A stretch of 28,372 nucleotides of DNA, taken from positions 1 through 28,372 of the IMG/VR virus record IMGVR_UViG_3300015360_000155. One strand, 5' to 3'. A model generated the notes under the pieces. That model saw nothing but the letters and a program-made list of their open reading frames with translations, was not told the origin of the DNA and did no database searches. A program made the translations under genes and the position numbers. This DNA is from a virus. This document shows, one piece after another, positions 18,577-25,310 of the stretch; the stretch's first letter is position 1; each line of letters opens with the position of its first letter.

Positions 18577-19442
18577 TGGTGTTGCGTGTAAATAACTTAA
18601 ACGGTATGGGCGATTTAGTCGCCGGTGAACCAGTGTCGTCTACGGGGCCAATCCCTGTAAACTTAGTAATTGGGGGTAACACTGTTAACTACAACGTGTT
18701 TACCGCTGCGGGTTCACCTGCGTACGACGTTGACGTAACGGTTACGATAAACCCCGGAGTTTACGTTTATTCAGCGAGTGCTAGTTTGTCATCTTTTCGT
18801 ACCGGCACCGGATGGACAGCAGGTTCAATTGTTCGCTTAGTAAACAACGGTAGCATATTCGGTACGGGTGGGTCCGGCGGCAACGGTGGCGGAACTTCGA
18901 CCAGTCCCACTACGGGCGGCGCAGGCGGTAGCGCAATACTCCTTGAAAAAGCTTTAGAAATTACCAACGCGGCGGGTTACATCTTCGGCGGCGGCGGCGG
19001 CGGCGGCGGCGGCGGGGCGGCCACGAACGGTAGTTTTTACGTAGGTGCAGGATCCGGCGGCGGCGGGGCCACGTATACGAGCGCACCCAGCGGGGCTAGG
19101 GGCTTAAGCTCCCCTGGGTACGGACTTGTACAGTCTACGGCGGGAAGTTCCGGTAATACGAGTGGAGGAGGCTCCGGCGGCGCGGGCGGGAACTCTGGGG
19201 AGATAAACAACGGCAGTAATGAAAGTCCTAATTTTGTAACGTTTATCGGCGGTAACGGCGGTGCGGCGGGTACTTTTGGCGCATCGGGGACGGCGGGTTC
19301 AGGGGGGCTAGCCAACGTTAACGCCTACGGCCAATCCGGGCAAGCCGCAGGCGCAGGCGGTAAAGCAATTAATTTAAACGGTTTTGTAGTTACGTTCTTA
19401 AGCGGTAATAACGGCTCTCAAGTGAAAGGTGTTGTGTCATGA
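18576..19442 (+). CDS. Glycine-rich receptor-binding adhesin
   Basis: In this 288-aa protein the first ~100 residues are beta-rich, with a strand-like segment (TVTINPGVYVYSASASLSSF) and RLVNNGSIFGTGG. From residue ~95 on it is dominated by Gly-Gly runs: a ten-Gly block near 138-147, GAGSGGGGATY, and GGGSGGAGGNSG. The Gly blocks alternate with short hydrophobic segments such as NAAGYIF and FVTFIGGNGGAAG. This resembles distal adhesins of the T-even gp38 type, in which polyglycine-II helices form a sandwich whose loops bind host receptors, though it is not clearly homologous. Location after the fibre and before a chaperone-like gene supports a receptor-binding role. Confidence 0.72.
   Translation: MVLRVNNLNGMGDLVAGEPVSSTGPIPVNLVIGGNTVNYNVFTAAGSPAYDVDVTVTINPGVYVYSASASLSSFRTGTGWTAGSIVRLVNNGSIFGTGGSGGNGGGTSTSPTTGGAGGSAILLEKALEITNAAGYIFGGGGGGGGGGAATNGSFYVGAGSGGGGATYTSAPSGARGLSSPGYGLVQSTAGSSGNTSGGGSGGAGGNSGEINNGSNESPNFVTFIGGNGGAAGTFGASGTAGSGGLANVNAYGQSGQAAGAGGKAINLNGFVVTFLSGNNGSQVKGVVS
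18987..19016 (+). repeat. (GGC)9-GGG trinucleotide run coding ten glycines
   Basis: Nine GGC codons (18987-19013) and one GGG (19014-19016) stand in a row inside the adhesin gene. Slippage by one unit would keep the frame and change only the length of the glycine block. Confidence 0.95.
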
Positions 19443-20155
19443 TTATTCTACGTTGGCAAAAAGACCGTGGACAACTACGCGACGCTAAAGGGGGCTATGA
19501 TTTTTTTGAAAAACCGGCGTTCTCTTTTAATTACAATAGCTTTAATTACGATCCAGTTGGCCGATATTACGACGATAACCAACCGTTAGACAAACGGCAG
19601 CAAGTAGAAATTGAAGCGTTTGCCTACGCAATACGGCGTGACCACCCCAATACGGTAGTTGCCGCCGACGTGGATAATAAGTTTATTGGTTGGGTTGACG
19701 TAGGCGACCCTAGAATTGGAAAGATAGTTCCGGTTGCACCGCCAACGGATGACCACTACGTTTTGGTAGGGGACAACGAATGGCGGTACGTCATCGCGGT
19801 AGATGCTCAAGGTAGCTATTTAGGTAACATAGACGCGTCAACCGAAGGCGTTACCTTGGTTGATACGCAACCGAATGACGTGAGGAAGCAGGTTTGGTCT
19901 TTTAGAAAGTCTACCTGGGTTGAACAACCCCTTGATCTCCGTACGTTACAACTGAATACTATGAGTCAGATCGATTCTTTGTTCAGCCCGTGCATTAACG
20001 CTGCTATATTGGCTGGCGACTACCGTAAAACGCCCTTAATAATCGCGACACGTGACGCGCGTAAAGAAGACGTAAAAACCGGAAGTACCCCCGCTGATAT
20101 GCGGATATTGATTAACCGCGCGACCAATGAGGCGCTTAGCTCTCCTGATGAGTAA
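19439..20155 (+). CDS. Fibre-assembly / tail-associated protein, chaperone-like
   Basis: This 238-aa protein starts in an ATGA overlap with the adhesin stop. The N-terminus has FSFNYNSFNYDPVGRYYDD. The middle contains a GNIDASTEGVTLVDTQPNDV element and VWSFRKSTWVEQP, similar in layout to tail-fibre assembly proteins, which end their N-terminal domain with W-x-x-x-x-W-x-x-x-P. The C-terminal third (LRTLQLNTMSQIDSLFSPCI, TPADMRILINRATNEAL) is helical, like the DUF4376-type tail of some fibre-assembly proteins. It probably folds or caps the adhesin coded just before it. This is inferred from pattern and gene order. Confidence 0.6.
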   Translation: MIILRWQKDRGQLRDAKGGYDFFEKPAFSFNYNSFNYDPVGRYYDDNQPLDKRQQVEIEAFAYAIRRDHPNTVVAADVDNKFIGWVDVGDPRIGKIVPVAPPTDDHYVLVGDNEWRYVIAVDAQGSYLGNIDASTEGVTLVDTQPNDVRKQVWSFRKSTWVEQPLDLRTLQLNTMSQIDSLFSPCINAAILAGDYRKTPLIIATRDARKEDVKTGSTPADMRILINRATNEALSSPDE

Positions 20156-21191
20156 ACGTTTAATCCACTATAGCCTTCCACTCGAAGGCTTAAGCCCCGA
20201 CATAGCGTCAATACTTCCACTGGTGCCCGGTACGCAATTAATAGATCGTACTGGTACGTTAAAAATGGGGCGTGACTTTAAATTCCTAGATGCTCTTCCG
20301 ACCTACACTACTAATAAATCCTTTGCTCAGATATGCGACGAACGCGCGCGCGAACTAGCCGCGCTAAACCACCCAATAGACCTATATTGGTCCGGTGGAA
20401 TCGATTCTACGGTGGCTTTGGTAGCCCTTATCAACGCAGGGGCGTCCGAACGTATTACCGTATGTCTTAATCGCGATTCGATTGTAGAATATCCGTTGTT
20501 CCATGCAAAACATATTAGCGGTAAGTTAACCGAACGGCTCGTACCGCCTACCGTAAAACTTGCCTGGCGTCCTGAACCGTTAACGGTTACGGGGGAACTG
20601 GGCGATCAGATTTTTGGTTCGGTGCTACTTAGTCGTTTTCGCGAATGGAAACCCCCTATTAACACCGCAGATTACGAGAGTAAGAAACACAATCTATTCC
20701 GCGCGTTCGACGAACCCTGGGAAAAGTGGGTTGGTGCCTTACTTCGTTCCCGTGGCGGGGATGAGGGCACCGCTATCGCTAATTTGACGCGATTAACGGC
20801 GAAAGCGCCTTTCCCTATTAAGAACTTTTTTGATGCCACTTGGTGGTTAAATATCACCTGTAAATGGCAAGATGCTACCTTGCGGTTCTTTAAAGATATC
20901 GACGTGACCGAAGAACAGTTTAGCCGGTGCCATCATTTTTTCCGCACTGATGACTTTCAAGCCTGGTCAATGACGGAAGAAAACCATCGCCATAATAAAA
21001 TCATCGTAAGCGGTCAACACCCTATCTATAAAACCTATAAATTTACCGCTAAAGACTACATTTACGCCTTCACCCGCGATCAGGACTACCGAGATAATAA
21101 AATCAAAGTAGGATCCTTACCGGCTGACGCAAACAACGTATACAAAGAGATGTTTGAAAACTTCACACGGGAGGGTAATGGACGTAATTAA
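20148..21191 (+). CDS. Stand-alone asparagine-synthetase-type PP-loop ATPase
   Basis: This 347-aa protein has a PP-loop ATP-binding motif SGGIDS at 82-87, in DLYWSGGIDSTVAL, and a second asparagine-synthetase-like motif TGELGDQIFGS at 148-158. The latter resembles the G-x-G-G-D-E-[LI]-F-G element that follows the PP-loop in AsnB. It lacks the N-terminal glutaminase (Ntn, Cys2) domain of AsnB, so it would need free ammonia or another amine donor. Such enzymes activate a carboxylate or amide with ATP, releasing AMP and pyrophosphate. The substrate is unknown. It overlaps the chaperone-like gene by eight bases and the cupin by 14. No clear ribosome site precedes the ATG at 20148, or the alternative at 20127, which fits re-initiation. 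QueC-type or WbpG-type PP-loop enzymes remain possible. Confidence 0.75.
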   Translation: MSKRLIHYSLPLEGLSPDIASILPLVPGTQLIDRTGTLKMGRDFKFLDALPTYTTNKSFAQICDERARELAALNHPIDLYWSGGIDSTVALVALINAGASERITVCLNRDSIVEYPLFHAKHISGKLTERLVPPTVKLAWRPEPLTVTGELGDQIFGSVLLSRFREWKPPINTADYESKKHNLFRAFDEPWEKWVGALLRSRGGDEGTAIANLTRLTAKAPFPIKNFFDATWWLNITCKWQDATLRFFKDIDVTEEQFSRCHHFFRTDDFQAWSMTEENHRHNKIIVSGQHPIYKTYKFTAKDYIYAFTRDQDYRDNKIKVGSLPADANNVYKEMFENFTREGNGRN

Positions 21192-21846
21192 GAATAACCA
21201 AGTTGGCGGTTTCCCAGGAGTAGACGATAGCGCGGTAATGGCCTTCCAAGCTGCCCTAGATAGCCCCAAAGACGTAACGCTATACATGGACGGGGCAACC
21301 TACTACGGCTTCGTAGTGTCCGGCGAATGGAACTATCGCGGCTTCCCCCTACAGCAAGGCGGCTACTTCGCTATTAAAGGGGGACCTGAAGTATCGTTAA
21401 ATGGGGTAGGTCGCTTAATTGTGTTCTTATCGTTTTCTGACGGTATGACGGTGTTAGGTGAAGCTATCGAAACGAGTGGACGCTTGCAGTACATCGACGG
21501 CTGTACGGATTCGCTATTGATTGCTCCGTTGAAATTCGGAGAACCATGCTTAAACGTGTTGTATTTTCCAAAGGATACGAATCAATCTTTCCACACTCAT
21601 CCGTCGTTACGCTTCGGTTGCGTAGCAAGCGGGTCGGGCGTTGCCTGCATTGGTAACGTTTTACTACCGCTAGAAGTAGGGGATGCTTTCCACTTACCAG
21701 CGGGGGAGTTGCATAGATTTAAAACTACAGATACTGAAATGGTTATAATCGCCTATCATCCTGACAGCCAGTACGGCCCAAAAGATGAAGATCACCCGAT
21801 GATCATAAGCACCCAGGTACAACCTTTAATCGCGAGGGCGATATGA
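21178..21846 (+). CDS. Cupin-domain (probable bicupin) protein
   Basis: In this 222-aa protein the C-terminal half is a clear cupin: SFHTHPSLRFGCVASGSGV (His139 and His141 as metal ligands), then PLEVGDAFHLPAGELHRFKT with His179 as the second-motif ligand. The N-terminal half (GFVVSGEWNYRGFPLQQGGY) looks like a second, degenerate cupin without a His pair. Cupins bind a metal and serve as dioxygenases, isomerases or sensors; the reaction here cannot be read. I chose the ATG at 21178, with GAGG at 21171-21174; a TTG at 21154 is an alternative. It overlaps the PP-loop gene by 14 bases and the next gene by four, so the two enzymes are made together within the late operon. Confidence 0.78.
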   Translation: MDVIKNNQVGGFPGVDDSAVMAFQAALDSPKDVTLYMDGATYYGFVVSGEWNYRGFPLQQGGYFAIKGGPEVSLNGVGRLIVFLSFSDGMTVLGEAIETSGRLQYIDGCTDSLLIAPLKFGEPCLNVLYFPKDTNQSFHTHPSLRFGCVASGSGVACIGNVLLPLEVGDAFHLPAGELHRFKTTDTEMVIIAYHPDSQYGPKDEDHPMIISTQVQPLIARAI

Positions 21847-22199
21847 TTAAAAAAATGACATCAAACGCCGAGCAGCCTTCTACCCCGCATCGTAGAGCAA
21901 CGGACGCATCTATGGAGAACGCGATTAAAAGCATTCACGTCTTGGTCGCGGTAGCAGCGTTTACCCTAGCTTTCCTTGGTCAAACAATTTACGTAGCTTA
22001 CCGAGCAGGCGAAATAACCCAAACGGTTACGCGCCTAGATAAGAGCATCGAACTTCTTCTAAAAGAAAAGTATACCCGTGAAGATTTCCAGCGCGATACC
22101 GGCCGCTTAGACGCGATGAACGCGGAACAAGACCGGAAGTTGATCGATCACGAAGCGCGTATCCGCGCCATGGAGTACCGTAGCTCCGTAGTTAAATGA
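21843..22199 (+). CDS. Single-span membrane protein of the lysis cassette
   Basis: In this 118-aa protein one hydrophobic segment (~residues 31-53, SIHVLVAVAAFTLAFLGQTI) follows a polar N-terminus. A long charged, probably coiled-coil tail (TVTRLDKSIELLLKEKYTRE, DRKLIDHEARIRAMEY) follows. A small N-in single-span protein just ahead of the endolysin could be a holin, antiholin or accessory lysis protein. An internal ATG at 21855 is an alternative start. It joins both neighbours by ATGA overlaps. I do not recognise a specific family. Confidence 0.65.
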   Translation: MIKKMTSNAEQPSTPHRRATDASMENAIKSIHVLVAVAAFTLAFLGQTIYVAYRAGEITQTVTRLDKSIELLLKEKYTREDFQRDTGRLDAMNAEQDRKLIDHEARIRAMEYRSSVVK

Positions 22200-22531
22200 G
22201 CGAACTACTACAAAAACAGTTCCGTTTTACCGAAATGACAGGTAAGCTCATCGCTTGGGCGTACGCTAATGGGTATACGCTAACCTACGGCGAAGCGTTG
22301 CGCACACCGGAACAAGCCAAGTTAAATGCGGCAAAAGGTAGCGGTGTATCAAATTCATTACATTTATCAAAACTGGCGGTGGACCTTAACTTATTTAAAA
22401 ACAGGAAATTTTTAAATAGGACAGAAGACCATACGCCGCTTGGTGAATATTGGGAAAGCTTAGGCGGAACCTGGGGCGGACGATTTAACGATGGCAACCA
22501 TTACTCTTTAGAGCATAACGGAGTTAAGTGA
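22196..22531 (+). CDS. Endolysin, M15-type D-Ala/L-Ala-D-Glu peptidase
   Basis: This 111-aa protein carries the M15 peptidase pattern. NSLHLSKLAVDLNLF places zinc ligands at His56 and Asp63 (S-x-H-x6-x-D), and FNDGNHYSLEH places the third ligand at His102 and the catalytic acid near Asp99. LTYGEALRTPEQA is also a usual segment of phage peptidases that cut the peptide stem of peptidoglycan. It has no signal peptide, so it needs the downstream holin to reach the wall. The start overlaps the previous stop (ATGA), and the end overlaps the GTG of the holin gene. Confidence 0.88.
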   Translation: MSELLQKQFRFTEMTGKLIAWAYANGYTLTYGEALRTPEQAKLNAAKGSGVSNSLHLSKLAVDLNLFKNRKFLNRTEDHTPLGEYWESLGGTWGGRFNDGNHYSLEHNGVK

Positions 22532-22773
22532 AAAAACTACACTTAGTACCTAATTGGCGCGTCGCTTATAAATTCTGGTCCGTATGGATCCAAGCCCTGG
22601 TAATTTCACTATCGCTTTTATACGAATACCTTCCAGCGCTCCAAGACCACCTACCTAAACAGTGGGTCGCTATCCTGTTAATATTATCGATACTCGCACG
22701 AATTACCCGTCAACCTAACATCCCTTCGGAAACCCCTCCGCCGTCTCCAATAATTAAGCGTAAAAGGCCATGA
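22528..22773 (+). CDS. Holin-like small membrane protein
   Basis: This 81-aa protein begins at GTG, overlapping the endolysin stop. The opening LVPNWRVAYKFWSVWIQALV resembles phage holins of a family starting with V-x-N-W-R-x-A-x-x-x-x-S. It is followed by two hydrophobic helices (~residues 20-36 and 46-60, VAILLILSILARI) and a Pro/Lys-rich basic tail. Such proteins make lesions in the inner membrane that release the endolysin. Position between endolysin and spanins supports this. Its stop overlaps the next ATG (ATGA). Confidence 0.8.
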   Translation: MKKLHLVPNWRVAYKFWSVWIQALVISLSLLYEYLPALQDHLPKQWVAILLILSILARITRQPNIPSETPPPSPIIKRKRP

Positions 22774-23150
22774 TACTGGCCTGGTTAATGGCGCGGCTGT
22801 CGCCCATTCTAGGGGCGCTATTGGTCGTTGCTTTACTTTGTATCGCGGGGGAACGTCATCAAATGAACGTGTTGCAAGAAGCGCTGGTAACTACTAATAC
22901 TAAATTACTGGAAGCAATGCAGGCTAAATTATCCTGCGAAAACAGTTTACGATCGGCGGAGTCCTTGGCCGAAACGCGAGCAACGCTTGCGCAACAGGCT
23001 ATGCGACAAGCTGAAGAAACTACGAAAGTCTATAAGGCCAAGAACGCCCGACTAGTAAATGCCCATAATAAAGTAATTTACGTTCCATCCCCTGGTGGAA
23101 CACCTATCGGCGACATTGAAAAATTGCTTAATGAAAATCTTCCTAGTTAG
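22770..23150 (+). CDS. Inner-membrane spanin, Rz-like
   Basis: This 126-aa protein has an N-terminal transmembrane segment (ILGALLVVALLCIAG), then a long charged helix to about residue 105 and a Pro/Gly-containing end (YVPSPGGTPIGDIEKLL). This is the layout of an i-spanin. The periplasmic helix would bind the Rz1-like lipoprotein encoded by the overlapping next gene and fuse inner and outer membranes in the last step of lysis. The gene ends 20 bases inside the Rz1-like gene. Confidence 0.85.
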   Translation: MILAWLMARLSPILGALLVVALLCIAGERHQMNVLQEALVTTNTKLLEAMQAKLSCENSLRSAESLAETRATLAQQAMRQAEETTKVYKAKNARLVNAHNKVIYVPSPGGTPIGDIEKLLNENLPS

Positions 23151-23385
23151 TTTCTTAGTCCTTCTAGCGGTAGGCGGTTGCGCTAGTACGCGCGAGCCTT
23201 TGCGCGAAACTACTAAGATTATTATTCCTTGTAAAATAGCCCCACCAGCTAAGCCTGTATTCGCTTTCAGTACTGCCACAAAAGAAACGCCTACATTAGA
23301 TAAAGTTGTACTATTATTAGCCGAACGCAACCAGCGGATAGGCTACGAGACTGAACTAGAAGCCGCCGTCCAAGCTTGCCAATAA
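23131..23385 (+). CDS. Outer-membrane spanin lipoprotein, Rz1-like
   Basis: This 84-aa protein starts MKIFLVSFLVLLAVGGC, a signal peptide with a lipobox-like V-G-G-C, so Cys17 would be lipidated. The mature part is short and Pro-rich at first (IAPPAKPVF), as in o-spanins. I chose the ATG at 23131 because it puts the signal peptide at the N-terminus; the GTG at 23095 would precede it with 12 unlikely residues. It overlaps the Rz-like gene by 20 bases out of frame, a common spanin arrangement. The lipobox is not canonical (L-A-G-C), so lipidation is inferred. Confidence 0.82.
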   Translation: MKIFLVSFLVLLAVGGCASTREPLRETTKIIIPCKIAPPAKPVFAFSTATKETPTLDKVVLLLAERNQRIGYETELEAAVQACQ

Positions 23386-23395
23386 GGAGATAGTT

Positions 23396-23626
23396 ATGGG
23401 AGTTGATAACACGTTTTTTACCGGCAATGGTAGGGATAAAATCGTTATAGAAGAAGATGCTTCGGGAAACCCGCTGTACATCGGTAGGGCGTCTCCGGGA
23501 GCGGCTACGAGCGCTACCGTTTGGACTGTTACGCGCGTAGTACGTGTAGTTGGCGCTACCACTATCACTACTTATACTACTGCTAGCGGTAGCTTCGATA
23601 ACCGTGCTGCGTTAACCTACGTCTAG
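23396..23626 (+). CDS. Small tail-fibre-associated protein
   Basis: This 76-aa beta-rich protein is preceded by a strong AAGGAG site. The sequence IGRASPGAATSATVWTVTRV, ending SFDNRAALTYV, has the P-G-x-x-T-S-x-x-x-W ... x-x-N-R-A-x-L-x-Y pattern of short proteins encoded beside phage tail-fibre genes. It lies six bases before the LamG-like gene, opening the second receptor-binding locus. Its exact role is unknown. Confidence 0.65.
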   Translation: MGVDNTFFTGNGRDKIVIEEDASGNPLYIGRASPGAATSATVWTVTRVVRVVGATTITTYTTASGSFDNRAALTYV

Positions 23627-23632
23627 GTAATA

Positions 23633-25243
23633 ATGCCTTTTTCTCCTGCATCGATTAATGATCTAGTGTACTGGTATCGCGCAGGTGCAGAAAACTACAC
23701 CGATCAAGCGCTCACGACTGCCGCGACTGCCGACGGCGCTTTGGTAGGCTCGGTACGCGACCTTGGCCCACTTGGTGGAGCGGGCGCGAACCTTACTTCT
23801 GGCGGCTCTTCGTTTAGGCCAACATTACGAACAGGCGTTAACGGGTTAAATGGCTACCCTATTTGGTCCTTTAACGCAAGCTCATTAAACTTCTTAGTTA
23901 CAGGTGTCACGCCAATAGCACTTACGGTTCTCACGGATAATGGCACAGGAACAGCGACAGGGACTACCGCAGCGGCGCACAGTTTAGTAGTTGGTGACGC
24001 TATAACCATTGCGGGCTGCACACCTACGAATTACAACATTGTAACTAGGGTTTTAACGGTGCCACTTACGACCACTTTTACCTACGCGATGTTGGGTACT
24101 GGTCCAAACACTGTTTTAGGTACGGTAGCACGCACCCAACAAGCTATCCCGCATCCTCATACCCGTTTCCTGGTTGTGCGTAGCCGCGCAGCAACAGCCG
24201 CAATATTTTGCGACGGTATTACCGCCACGAACTTATCTCAAATAGGCCAGACTGTAGCGGTTTTCACCGCGGCGTCAGGCGCTACGCTTACGACGGACAA
24301 GGCAATCGATACTAACTGGCACATTATTGCGGTCGTTTATTCAGGCAATGGCAGTGAAATGTATATCGACAACGTTCTATCAGGCGGGAACCTGGGGGCG
24401 CACGTATGCACTGGATTAAGGCTTGGCGCTAACTTTGGGAATGGCTCTGCGGCGAACTGCGAAATAGCGGAATGTTTTGGCTTTTTAGGTGCGCTTGGCC
24501 CGTTTCAAATTAGCTTAGTTACCGAAGCATTAGCATCACGGTACGGTCTTACTGTGGCTAAAGTGCCGTATAGCTTCTATGATGACTTTAATAGAGCAGA
24601 TAACACGATACTAGGTAGAAGCCCGAGCGGGCACTTGTGGGCCGAAACTGGCGCAGCGTTACTAAAAATTGAAAGTGGCCGGTTAGTCTGCCAAAACGCT
24701 GAAACAGGCTACGGGTATGGGCTGATAAATTTAGCTGCTCCTCCTGTAGTTATGGGCGGCATGCTATCGTGGACTGACGACGGGGACATTGTTCCTAGTG
24801 GTGGAACGTTAATTGCCATGACAGATAAAGCATTCACTATAGCGCACGCGGTGCATTGTTTTGCAACAAATACCGGATGGACTATTCAGGTAGTGTCGTT
24901 TAGTGGGTCCTTTGTTAATTTGGCGCAAGGCACGTATGCCACTCCGTGTTTATTAGATGGCACTGCCTACGAAGTTCGCATGACAATTTCTGGGGACACC
25001 GTCACACTACTTACACCCGATGGGGCTTCAAACAGCGTGACCGATGTACGTATTGGAGCAGTGCACGGTAGATTTTGTATTTGGGAAGTAGATGACCACC
25101 CCGACAGACCGTCGTCAAGATGGGATTCTGTTTATGCTACTTGTCTTCCGCCAGATGGGGAGGGCACTTACTCGCCCTCTAAAATAGTATTAATAGACGG
25201 CGAACTAGCCCGTGTAAAAGATAAAATCGGCATAAGGCTATAA
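23633..25243 (+). CDS. LamG/concanavalin-like receptor-binding protein
   Basis: This 536-aa beta-rich protein starts PFSPASINDLVYWYRA, the usual opening of phage and bacterial LamG-like jelly-roll domains. NWHIIAVVYSGNGSEMYIDN (~230-250) is the core strand pattern of that fold. An insert near residues 105-165 (NGTGTATGTTAAAHSLVVGD, ITIAGCTPTNYN) is a beta module common in phage tail proteins. From ~320 on (YSFYDDFNRADNTILG, HLWAETGAALLKIE) a second sugar-binding-like domain appears. Carbohydrate binding is likely; no catalytic motif is visible. The protein probably recognises a surface polysaccharide and is part of a branched tail structure. Confidence 0.72.
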   Translation: MPFSPASINDLVYWYRAGAENYTDQALTTAATADGALVGSVRDLGPLGGAGANLTSGGSSFRPTLRTGVNGLNGYPIWSFNASSLNFLVTGVTPIALTVLTDNGTGTATGTTAAAHSLVVGDAITIAGCTPTNYNIVTRVLTVPLTTTFTYAMLGTGPNTVLGTVARTQQAIPHPHTRFLVVRSRAATAAIFCDGITATNLSQIGQTVAVFTAASGATLTTDKAIDTNWHIIAVVYSGNGSEMYIDNVLSGGNLGAHVCTGLRLGANFGNGSAANCEIAECFGFLGALGPFQISLVTEALASRYGLTVAKVPYSFYDDFNRADNTILGRSPSGHLWAETGAALLKIESGRLVCQNAETGYGYGLINLAAPPVVMGGMLSWTDDGDIVPSGGTLIAMTDKAFTIAHAVHCFATNTGWTIQVVSFSGSFVNLAQGTYATPCLLDGTAYEVRMTISGDTVTLLTPDGASNSVTDVRIGAVHGRFCIWEVDDHPDRPSSRWDSVYATCLPPDGEGTYSPSKIVLIDGELARVKDKIGIRL

Positions 25244-25289
25244 CGGGATATCCTTCGGCAATAAAAAAGTAATTATTTATCAGTATCAA

Positions 25290-25307
25290 CTAATCGCCTA
25301 GAGGAAC
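25290..25307 (+). repeat. Direct repeat, left copy, containing the esterase ribosome site
   Basis: The 18-base sequence ctaatcgcctagaggaac recurs exactly at 26490-26507. This copy ends three bases before the ATG at 25311 and supplies its GAGG ribosome site. The distance between copies is 1200 bases and encloses the SGNH gene. The 25244-25289 stretch before it is AT-rich and shows no gene. Confidence 0.95.
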
Positions 25308-25310
25308 AAT

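Noticed and set aside
19037-19315. A Pro-rich 92-aa minus-strand frame
   Set aside because: It is the reverse complement of the glycine-rich codons of the adhesin; Gly codons read as Pro on the other strand.
25244-25310. A promoter in the AT-rich gap before the esterase
   Set aside because: No convincing -35/-10 pair; the AT-rich bases may simply be a leader. I left it unassigned.
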